From positions 1 to 5,290 of the forward strand of contig JAIYCK010000243.1 of assembly GCA_027488055.1 (NCBI GenBank): DNA of 5,290 bases. Reading direction: 5' to 3'. Positions 1 to 5,290 of the stretch are shown here, in pieces. Within the stretch, counting starts at the first letter, position 1. Every line of letters starts with the position of its first letter. A model generated the notes under the pieces. That model ran no database searches and was not told where the DNA came from. It saw only the letters and a program-made list of their open reading frames with translations. A program made the translations under genes and the position numbers. Source of the DNA: Flavobacteriales bacterium. Lineage in GTDB: Bacteria > Bacteroidota > Bacteroidia > Flavobacteriales_D > Sanyastnellaceae.

Positions 1-360
1 ATTACTAATAATACTGGTACATCGAATTACATTACGATCAATGGCACCAACGCAGCTACGTTGATTTTGACCACAGATTGTTATCCTGGAGAAACTGCTT
101 GGGCATTAACCAACTCATCAAATGAAGTTCTTTTCTATGGTTCAGGATATGCCAATAATAGCATCAACAACATTCCTTTATGTCTACCGACTGAATGTTT
201 CACATTTCAAATTTTTGACAGCTTTGGCGATGGTCTCAATGGAGGCGGTAATTGCAGCGATGGCGATTACCAAATTGTGGATGATCTAACCTCCACTGTG
301 CTCGTCGACAACCTCATTGCCAATGGAAACTTTGGATTCGATGAGTCACACGCTTTCTGC
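1..360 (+). other. N-terminal visible beta-rich module of the surface protein
   Basis: This stretch encodes a module with a TDCYPGETAW motif near its start, then a CFTFQIFDSFGDGLNGG segment, and a GNFGFDES...FC ending. I recognise this layout as a recurring module in secreted Bacteroidota proteins, usually found with GCT-type and T9SS modules; I know of no biochemical function for it. The Asp/Gly loop (DSFGDG) would suit cation binding, but this is inference. The first about 20 residues may belong to the linker or to the end of a preceding domain. Confidence 0.55.
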
Positions 361-3300
361 TATCCGTTTTCCAGCATACCGGGTTGCACCGATATTGCGG
401 CATGCAACTATAATGCAAGTGCTACTATCGATAATGGTACCTGTGCTTACGCGCCAGTAAATGACTTGTGCGCAGGGGCTATACAAATCACCACCTTCGG
501 AACACCAGTCTCCGTGTCCAACATCACGACATGCTCTGATGTAGTGAATCCAAGTTGTGGTGGATCGACTCAAATAAAAGATGTGTGGTACAAATTCATC
601 TACAATGGTGGTACTGTTTCGATCGCCACTTCAGGCGGAACACTTACTGATACACGCTTGGCTGTTTACTCCGCGTGTGGTGGTTCGCTCATTGCATGCG
701 ACGACGATGACAATACTGGAAATTATTCTTTGATCAATTTTGGATGCACGACAGGCACCGGTGTAGCAGGTGCCAATGAAGCGACATTGTTAGTGATCGG
801 ACAGACCTATTATATTCAAGCTGGAGGATACAACGCGCTGACTGGAACATTCAATCTTACAGTGACCGTCACGAATGTGTCTGGTTGCACCAATCCTGCG
901 GCATGCAATTACAATCCATGCGCGAATGTCAATTCAGGTTGTGTGCTGCCTGTAACCTACTATCAAGATACAGATGGCGATACCTATGGGAATAGCTCTG
1001 TGAGTTTGACACAATGCACCGTACCTGCAGGTTATGTCACTGTTAGTGGTGATTGCAACGACAGCAACAGTGCCGTGTATCCTGGAGCAACGGAAAATCT
1101 ATGCAATGGTGTGGATGACAACTGCAATACTACCATCGACGAAGGTCGTATCAACGGCTGCACCAATCCCTTGTCCTGTAATTACAATGCTTCAGCTACA
1201 TGTGACAATGGCACTTGCACCTCTACATTGACCTGGTATTTGAATAGCGATGGCGACAATTACTATGCGAGCACTCAAGTGGCATGCACTTCGCCAGGAG
1301 CGGGATGGACGACGGTAATGCCTTCGGGTGGTGCTGGCGATTGCAACGATAGCAATTCGGCCATTTATCCAGGAGCAGCTGAGAGTCTATGCAATGGCGT
1401 GGATGACAACTGCAACACCACCATTGACGAAGGTCGAATCAACGGCTGTACCAATGCCAGTGCGTGCAACTACAATCCTGCAGCTACATGTGACAATGCA
1501 TCATGCATATTGCCAAGCACGTGGTATTTGAATGTGGACGGTGATAATTATTATGCGAGCACGCAAGTATCGTGCACCTCTCCTGGGGCGGGATGGACAG
1601 CAGTAATGCCTTCAGGTGGAGCTGGCGACTGCAATGACAGCAATGCATCTATTCATCCAGGAGCGGTAGAAAGTCTTTGCAATGGTGTGGATGACAACTG
1701 CAATACTACCATCGACGAAGGTCGTATCAACGGCTGTACCAATCCCTTGTCATGCAATTACAATGCAGCGGCTACCTGTGACAACGGGACGTGCACCAGC
1801 GCATTGACATGGTATTTGAATGGTGATGGCGACAACTACTATGCGAGCACTCAAGTGGCATGCACTTCGCCAGGAGCAGGATGGACCACGGTAATGCCTT
1901 CGGGTGGCGCAGGCGATTGCAACGATAGCAATTCGGCCATTTATCCGGGAGCAGCTGAGAGTCTATGCAATGGTGTGGATGACAACTGCAACACCACCAT
2001 TGACGAAGGTCGTATCAACGGCTGTACCAATGCCAGCGCTTGCAACTACAATCCTGCTGCTACGTGTGATAATGCAACATGTATTTTGCCTAGCACGTGG
2101 TATTTGAATGTGGACGGTGATAATTATCATGCCGGCACACAAGTATCATGCACCTCTCCCGGTGCGGGATGGACCTTGACAGCTCCATCTGGTGGTGGAG
2201 ACTGCGCAGATAACAATGCTGCGATAAATCCCAGTGCAACAGAAGTTTGTGGCAATTTGATAGACGATGACTGCGATGGTTTGATCGATGAAACATGTGT
2301 CGGAAGTGCAGTACCTAATGACGATTTCCTTGCGGCATCCAATGTTACCACATCCATTACACACTTCCCGAATTGCACTATGCTATCGGGTGATTGTTCG
2401 CTCGCAGCCAACTCATCTGAAAGCTCCAACTTCACTGGAAATGACGTGTGGTATCAATTTGTAGCATTGAGTCAAGGGATGCGCATTACGCTCAACGCCT
2501 CCGGAATGGATGGCGCTATGCAACTCCTAACTGATGATCAAGTGACCGTTTCAAATGGATCAGAGAATGTAGTTTCTGCTGGCCAGCAAGAAATTATGAA
2601 TGTCAATGGTCTTACGATTGGTGATGTCTATTACCTATCAGTCGGTTCGGCAACCTCTTCGGGTGCACCCTTTACACTTTGCTTGCAATATTTAACTCCT
2701 AGCCGTTGTAATACAAACACGTCATTGCCTCTTGATTTATGCTCTACTTTCAAAGCTAAATCTGTATATGCTAATTCGTATACTTATACCTTCACACCAT
2801 TGGTGGCTGGCACAGGAGGCGGATCAATCACGGTCTCTGGAAGCATTCAGCTTGCTAATACAGCCTTGAATTTGCTGCCTGGTGCTAGCTATACAGTAAG
2901 CATTACGGCCAACTTTACCTCTTTGGTAAACGGTGCAGGAGTGCTTGAACCTCAATACATCACCACAAGTGTACCATGTATAGTTACGATCAACGGCGGT
3001 CCAAGTATGGCTGTTCGATCTTGGCAATGGTGCTCCACCCCTGCTACTCTTTTGCGCTCGAGCTACTTACGTGCTGACCCATTTTCATGCGGTGCTACTA
3101 GCTATACATTCCGATTCACCCCTGCTCAAGACTGTGCAGGCACTATAATAGGTGCGTCATTCGAAATGACCAGTATCAATCGCGTTTTGCAATTGAATTT
3201 CAATGGATCTACAACTGTCCCATCAGGAATGACGATTAGCAATCAAACGTATTATAATGTGGAGGTACGAGCGAATCACGGGCCAGGAGGCAGTGTGCCT

Positions 3301-3651
3301 GGCACGTATGGTCCTGCAAGAACCATTTTTGTGGGAGGAACAAATTCTGAGGAGTTTAGTCCAGCAGACGAACCACTTATTGCACCATTTACTTTGAGTA
3401 ATTTGGATATTTATCCAAATCCAAGTTTTGATCAGAGCATCGTCTTGCAGACCGAAAATTTCCAAGATGAACTTGTAGAAATTTTGGTATTTGATCAAAC
3501 TGGCCGTTTAATTCTAAAAGATCAGATCTTGGTGGAGCAAGGCTTGTATTATGATTTCAATACCGATCGTTCCATGTCAGCTGGTATGTACATCGTGGAG
3601 TTGAAGGGCCCCAGTGCCTTGCTGCGCGGTCAATTCATCATCCAGAAGTAA
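1..3651 (+). CDS. Large T9SS-secreted multidomain surface protein with MopE-type metal-binding repeats (5'-truncated by window)
   Basis: The frame is open from base 1 to the TAA at 3649-3651, giving 1216 visible residues; no start codon or signal peptide is seen, so the gene begins upstream. Domains in window residue numbers: about 1-120, a beta-rich module with TDCYPGETAW and FGDGLNGG motifs; 128-150, a GCT..CNYN..DNGTC module; 154-291, a PPC-like sandwich with DVWYKF and a CDDDD acidic cluster; 295-766, five GCT+MopE composite units; 773-900, a second PPC-like domain with NDVWYQF; 901-1113, two Cys-containing fibronectin-III-like domains; 1133-1216, a type A T9SS sorting domain with the IYPNPS motif. 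Known for the family: such proteins cross the outer membrane through T9SS and are anchored or released after removal of the C-terminal domain. Inference: an extracellular metal-binding adhesin or matrix component. No enzymatic domain is visible. The gene is followed by a strong hairpin terminator. Confidence 0.93.
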   Translation: MTNNTGTSNYITINGTNAATLILTTDCYPGETAWALTNSSNEVLFYGSGYANNSINNIPLCLPTECFTFQIFDSFGDGLNGGGNCSDGDYQIVDDLTSTVLVDNLIANGNFGFDESHAFCYPFSSIPGCTDIAACNYNASATIDNGTCAYAPVNDLCAGAIQITTFGTPVSVSNITTCSDVVNPSCGGSTQIKDVWYKFIYNGGTVSIATSGGTLTDTRLAVYSACGGSLIACDDDDNTGNYSLINFGCTTGTGVAGANEATLLVIGQTYYIQAGGYNALTGTFNLTVTVTNVSGCTNPAACNYNPCANVNSGCVLPVTYYQDTDGDTYGNSSVSLTQCTVPAGYVTVSGDCNDSNSAVYPGATENLCNGVDDNCNTTIDEGRINGCTNPLSCNYNASATCDNGTCTSTLTWYLNSDGDNYYASTQVACTSPGAGWTTVMPSGGAGDCNDSNSAIYPGAAESLCNGVDDNCNTTIDEGRINGCTNASACNYNPAATCDNASCILPSTWYLNVDGDNYYASTQVSCTSPGAGWTAVMPSGGAGDCNDSNASIHPGAVESLCNGVDDNCNTTIDEGRINGCTNPLSCNYNAAATCDNGTCTSALTWYLNGDGDNYYASTQVACTSPGAGWTTVMPSGGAGDCNDSNSAIYPGAAESLCNGVDDNCNTTIDEGRINGCTNASACNYNPAATCDNATCILPSTWYLNVDGDNYHAGTQVSCTSPGAGWTLTAPSGGGDCADNNAAINPSATEVCGNLIDDDCDGLIDETCVGSAVPNDDFLAASNVTTSITHFPNCTMLSGDCSLAANSSESSNFTGNDVWYQFVALSQGMRITLNASGMDGAMQLLTDDQVTVSNGSENVVSAGQQEIMNVNGLTIGDVYYLSVGSATSSGAPFTLCLQYLTPSRCNTNTSLPLDLCSTFKAKSVYANSYTYTFTPLVAGTGGGSITVSGSIQLANTALNLLPGASYTVSITANFTSLVNGAGVLEPQYITTSVPCIVTINGGPSMAVRSWQWCSTPATLLRSSYLRADPFSCGATSYTFRFTPAQDCAGTIIGASFEMTSINRVLQLNFNGSTTVPSGMTISNQTYYNVEVRANHGPGGSVPGTYGPARTIFVGGTNSEEFSPADEPLIAPFTLSNLDIYPNPSFDQSIVLQTENFQDELVEILVFDQTGRLILKDQILVEQGLYYDFNTDRSMSAGMYIVELKGPSALLRGQFIIQK
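460..873 (+). other. PPC-like beta-sandwich domain 1
   Basis: The encoded segment opens with NDLCAGAI, has DVWYKF about 40 residues later, then alternating beta strands, an acidic ACDDDD cluster, and a closing YYIQAGGY...GTFNLTV pattern. This order (NDxC, DVWYxF, C..DD, YYI.v.G, G.F.L.v) is the usual signature of the Bacteroidota version of the bacterial pre-peptidase C-terminal (PPC)-like domain, an accessory fold in secreted proteins. A GCT module lies directly before (382-450) and after (883 onward). Confidence 0.65.
1156..1731 (+). repeat. Higher-order repeat copy 1 (units A+B, 576 bp)
   Basis: Unit 2 (1156-1443, A type: GCTNPLSC, TQVACTSPG) and unit 3 (1444-1731, B type: GCTNASAC, ILPSTWYLNVDGD) together form a 576-bp element that is repeated directly downstream. 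Unit 2 resembles unit 4 more than its neighbour unit 3. By my count units 2 and 4 differ at about 25 of 288 bases but at only three residues. Confidence 0.85.
1732..2298 (+). repeat. Higher-order repeat copy 2 (units A+B, 567 bp, end diverged)
   Basis: Unit 4 (A type) and unit 5 (B type) repeat the A-B order of the preceding 576 bp. The match to copy 1 is strong up to about 2170 (GAGWT) and then breaks: the rest of unit 5 is shorter by three codons and encodes a different MopE ending. The 576-bp register also reaches to the left: bases 1102-1160 of unit 1 are identical to 1678-1736 of unit 3. Confidence 0.85.
2317..2700 (+). other. PPC-like beta-sandwich domain 2
   Basis: This segment opens with NDDFLAA, has NDVWYQF about 45 residues in, and closes with GDVYYLSVG followed by APFTLCLQY. 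It follows the same plan as the domain at 460-873, but lacks the CDDDD cluster. It directly follows the last metal-binding repeat, so the repeat array is bracketed by two domains of the same general type. Confidence 0.6.
2701..3339 (+). other. Pair of related Cys-containing fibronectin-III-like domains
   Basis: Two consecutive segments (about 2701-2994 and 3001-3339) share a plan: an early Cys, a (S/L)YTF.FTP strand, a central L-rich strand, a YTVSI or YYNVEV strand, and a Tyr/Gly-rich final strand. This suggests a duplicated beta-sandwich of fibronectin-III type, which commonly comes just before the T9SS signal in Bacteroidota surface proteins and may act as a spacer. The identification rests on pattern only; no catalytic motif is visible. 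Confidence 0.45.
3397..3648 (+). other. C-terminal type IX secretion sorting domain (type A)
   Basis: The last about 84 residues begin SNLDIYPNPSFDQ, continue with VEILVFDQTGRLIL, then GLYYDFNTDRSMSAGMYIVEL, and end with GQFIIQK. The IYPNP start, the V.v.D..Gr.v strand, the SAGMYIVEL motif and a short Lys-ending tail are the defining landmarks of the T9SS type A sorting domain. It directs export across the outer membrane and is normally cleaved by the sortase PorU. This is the firmest functional assignment in the window. Confidence 0.95.
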
Positions 3652-3671
3652 CTTTGGAATATTAGACATTC

Positions 3672-3706
3672 AAAGGGCCGTCCATACTTGGACGGCCCTT
3701 TTTTAT
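3672..3706 (+). terminator. Rho-independent terminator of the large surface-protein gene
   Basis: A perfect 12-bp stem (3672-3683 with 3690-3701, core GGGCCGTCC/GGACGGCCC) encloses the 6-base loop ATACTT and runs into a T-rich tract through about 3706. It lies 20 bases after the stop of the plus-strand gene. The stop codon of the minus-strand gene is at 3708-3710, so the hairpin may also help end that transcript, although on the minus strand the stem is followed only by TTTGAATG, a poor U-tract. Confidence 0.92.
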
Positions 3707-3707
3707 T

Positions 3708-4238
3708 TTATCTAACATAGAAAATGGAATCTTGGTAGGTCTTCAGCGCTGCATGTAAAGAGTCGATTTGAGCATGCCACTTCACATTGATTTCCGGAAT
3801 CTTGCCATATTTCGTTGTTGAATTGAACTGCCTATCCATACCAGCATACTTCAGTTTTATATCATCTAAAAGCATTTGTGTATTGGCATTGGCAAACACC
3901 AATTTAAGATGATGATACGACTGGATCATTTCCAATTTGGCCAATTGATATATTTTCCATCGATATTGCTCATGCAGCAGTGCTTCTGCCGGGGCATCAG
4001 AAGCACAGTAGCTCCTGTAGGGATTGAAATAAGCACAAATTTCAACTTGTTGGATCGCAGCGCTTTGATCCAAATGATAGGAGATGCCAAAATCGCCAAA
4101 TGCCTTGCGATCCTTTTCACCTGCACTTAAACTTTTGAAATCGTTTTTTCTCAAAAGTCGGTTCTCGTTAAAGCAAATGACGTTGCTTGGAAATTGAATG
4201 GCAGAAGCTATCATGCCAAAATAAATGATGTACCACAT
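3708..4238 (-). CDS. DUF922-like protein with degenerate metalloprotease motifs
   Basis: This 176-residue protein starts at the only usable ATG: an in-frame TGA lies about seven codons upstream. The N-terminus (MWYIIYFGMIASAIQF) is hydrophobic and could be a weak signal peptide, but lacks the usual basic residues. The rest follows the pattern I know for Bacteroidota DUF922 proteins (predicted Zn-dependent proteases): NDF near residue 32, GISY at 51-54, VEICAYFNPYRSY at 65-77, LLHEQ at 87-91, and a C-terminal MDRQFNSTTKYG...WHAQIDSLHAAL block. Key residues differ from the family pattern. HEQxH has become HEQYR (H89, E90, R93), and the YDxETxHG block has become FNSTTKYG (Y144 where His is expected). 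Inference: a catalytically inactive, probably exported relative. It has no obvious operon partner, since a terminator separates it from the upstream gene. Confidence is high for the gene and moderate for the family. Confidence 0.7.
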   Translation of the reverse strand: MWYIIYFGMIASAIQFPSNVICFNENRLLRKNDFKSLSAGEKDRKAFGDFGISYHLDQSAAIQQVEICAYFNPYRSYCASDAPAEALLHEQYRWKIYQLAKLEMIQSYHHLKLVFANANTQMLLDDIKLKYAGMDRQFNSTTKYGKIPEINVKWHAQIDSLHAALKTYQDSIFYVR

Positions 4239-4326
4239 AGCAGTGTTGGTTTGGTTTCAATAGCAACAACGCAAGCAGGTCACCATAAATTGTGGAGTAT
4301 CGCAGTCAGTCATTTCAAGTGATACA

Positions 4327-4352
4327 GAAAAACCGTCTCTTTCGAGACGGTT
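4327..4352 (-). terminator. Rho-independent terminator of the SIMPL-like gene (GAAA loop)
   Basis: Read on the minus strand, AACCGTCTC (4352-4344) pairs perfectly over 9 bp with GAGACGGTT (4339-4331) around a GAAA tetraloop, and the 3' arm continues as a run of T. It lies about 70 bases past the stop of the SIMPL-like gene and about 90 bases before the start of the DUF922-like gene. It therefore probably ends the first transcript and leaves room for a separate promoter at 4239-4326. I could not find a convincing Bacteroidota TAnnTTTG promoter there. Confidence 0.88.
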
Positions 4353-4424
4353 CACAAACAAAGCTGAAATACTTCCCTTTCCGAGGAAATGGGCGATTCA
4401 GGACTTATTGGGTCATTCGGCTAA

Positions 4425-5290
4425 TTAGTTTTTACGGGGTTTTTTGCGCTTTCCGGGTTTCTGAAAACTCAATTCCATGTTTCGTTTCGCCTGGTTTTCG
4501 GCTTCGATGTTCTTTTCATGTTGTTTTTGAGTCATCATCACATACGTCAATTGCAACGTGTAGAAGAATTGAATGCTTGGTTCTTCGATATCCGCATTGA
4601 TGACTTTGTCAAATTGATTGTAAGGCATACGATCGTAAAAGATGGTTCTGTTTTTTTCGGCGGTTTGTACTGTAAATTGTTGATTCCTCGCATCTGCTGT
4701 GGCATCTATTGAGATAGTAGCATTTTTAGCATGGACATTGATGTTGTTAATGTCGCGGTATTGACGTTCATATTGCACCGCTTGAGGACTGGTACCTGAA
4801 TGATAGGCCGTGTAAGATTTGTATCGCTCGATGGGATAAGAAACACTGAATCCATCGTTCATCCCCGTTGTTTCCACATAAAATTGCAGATCAGTATATG
4901 TCTTTTCTTTGGATTGAATAACTGACATAGCGGCCCTTTTGAGTTCTTCATAATACGTTTGCATGCCATCGATGTTGTAACCGATTTTCACTAAATCGTA
5001 GATATCCGCGAAAGCCATTTCAGAGATGATTCGATCGAGGACATCGTGATTTTTAAAAAGTACATGAATGTTTTTCTTCATTTCAAAACCCGTTGGAATT
5101 TCGATGGACCGCTTGTTGAACTTTTTATCTTCCAACTTGAATGCATAAGTAGGTACCATCGACACAGCATCAATGTGAATGTCCTGATCCGAAATACCAA
5201 GCAGACCCAATGCATATCTAACTTGTGCGATACGACCTGACATCATGCTGTCCACCTCGTATGCGTCGCGTCCATTTTGAGTTGCGGCGA
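4425..5290 (-). CDS. SIMPL (DUF541)-like domain protein, 5' end beyond the window
   Basis: The frame stays open from the right edge (about base 5288) to the TAA at 4427-4425, giving 287 visible residues. The GTG at 5255 is an internal codon rather than a demonstrated start, because the homology-like pattern begins before it. The visible part fits the SIMPL family: a helix with an ALGLLGISDQDI turn, a VPTYAF strand, a central strand-helix region (MKKNIHVLFKNHDVLDRIIS), the GYNIDGMQTYYEELKRAAM helix that in SIMPL proteins carries the eAr.kA pattern, and a final long strand (IQFFYTLQLTYVMM). SIMPL proteins are usually periplasmic or membrane-associated; their biochemical role is poorly defined. 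After the last strand there is a charged extension (4428-4532) ending in the basic GKRKKPRKN. The signal peptide, if any, lies outside the window. A hairpin terminator follows about 70 bases downstream. Confidence 0.72.
   Translation of the reverse strand, partial: AATQNGRDAYEVDSMMSGRIAQVRYALGLLGISDQDIHIDAVSMVPTYAFKLEDKKFNKRSIEIPTGFEMKKNIHVLFKNHDVLDRIISEMAFADIYDLVKIGYNIDGMQTYYEELKRAAMSVIQSKEKTYTDLQFYVETTGMNDGFSVSYPIERYKSYTAYHSGTSPQAVQYERQYRDINNINVHAKNATISIDATADARNQQFTVQTAEKNRTIFYDRMPYNQFDKVINADIEEPSIQFFYTLQLTYVMMTQKQHEKNIEAENQAKRNMELSFQKPGKRKKPRKN

Larger units (their letters stand above)
883..2298 (+). repeat. Tandem array of five composite repeats (GCT module + MopE-type metal-binding motif)
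   Basis: Five in-frame units start at 883, 1156, 1444, 1732 and 2020. Their lengths are 273, 288, 288, 288 and 279 bp. Each encodes a Cys/Asn-rich segment beginning GCTN and containing CNYN and a later CDN.(T/S)C, then a DGD(N/T)Y loop, and then GDCNDSN...PGA.E.LCNGVDDNC...IDEG. The second half matches the putative metal-binding motif of the MopE family (Pfam Cu-binding_MopE). Units 1-4 carry eight cysteines each and unit 5 carries nine. Units 2-4 have a slightly longer Gly-rich stretch (SPGAGWT..MPSGGAG) than unit 1. Unit 5 ends in a different, more canonical MopE form (EVCGNLIDDDCDGLIDETC). Metal binding is known for MopE itself and only inferred here. Confidence 0.9.

Noticed and set aside
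61..63. TTG at base 61 as the start of the large gene
   Set aside because: The same frame is open from base 1 and already encodes protein-like sequence; no promoter or signal peptide is present, so this is an internal Leu codon of a gene that starts upstream.
1034..2107. Three 65-67-residue plus-strand reading frames inside the repeat array (1034-1231, 1328-1531, 1904-2107)
   Set aside because: They are the same alternative frame of successive repeat units and recur because the DNA repeats; they have no independent coding features.
883..2298. CRISPR array as the explanation for the regular repeats
   Set aside because: The units are 273-288 bp, in frame, and encode conserved protein modules; there are no short repeats with unique spacers.
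2127..2435. Minus-strand 102-residue reading frame opposite the end of the repeat array
   Set aside because: It lies antisense to the well-supported surface protein and has no recognisable domain or initiation signal.
4239..4326. Promoter of the DUF922-like gene
   Set aside because: A promoter is expected here after the upstream terminator, but I found no TAnnTTTG-type -7 element with a properly spaced TTG, so no site is called.
4370..4395. Second hairpin downstream of the SIMPL-like gene (around CCCTTTCCGAGGAAATGGG)
   Set aside because: The pairing is imperfect with a very small loop and no U-tract; the 4327-4352 hairpin is a much better terminator.
4292..4600. Plus-strand 102-residue reading frame across the SIMPL-like gene end
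   Set aside because: It spans the terminator hairpin and overlaps the minus-strand coding region; its composition does not look like a real protein.

Overview
The window looks like a piece of a Bacteroidota chromosome. The main reason is that the large plus-strand gene ends in a typical type IX secretion system (T9SS) type A sorting domain and is built from modules that recur in secreted proteins of Flavobacteriia-like bacteria. The absence of obvious Shine-Dalgarno sites and the two lineage-typical minus-strand genes agree with this. I cannot place it below phylum level from the sequence alone.

Layout. Bases 1-3651 (+) are the 3' part of one very large secreted multidomain protein; its start lies upstream of the window. 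In order it has: a beta-rich module with a DGLNGG loop, one GCT-type Cys/Asn module, a PPC-like beta-sandwich domain, a tandem array of five composite units (GCT module + MopE-type metal-binding motif, 883-2298), a second PPC-like domain, two related Cys-containing fibronectin-III-like domains, and the C-terminal T9SS signal. A strong rho-independent terminator follows at 3672-3706. Two genes then run on the minus strand. The first (3708-4238) is a small protein that resembles the DUF922 family of predicted Zn proteases but lacks most of the expected catalytic residues. The second (4425 to beyond the right edge) is a SIMPL/DUF541-like protein with a lysine-rich tail. A second hairpin terminator (4327-4352, minus) separates these two, so they are probably separate transcription units. 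The big gene and the DUF922-like gene converge on the 3672-3706 hairpin.

How they work together. The large protein is most likely exported by T9SS and attached to, or released from, the cell surface, where its Asp- and Cys-rich repeats could bind metal ions such as calcium or copper. Nothing in the sequence ties the two minus-strand genes functionally to it. The most noteworthy points are the nested 576-bp A-B-A-B repeat inside the surface protein, where base changes are overwhelmingly synonymous, and the apparent pseudoprotease. I see no RNA genes, CRISPR arrays, insertion sequences or phage genes, and no clearly new multi-gene system.
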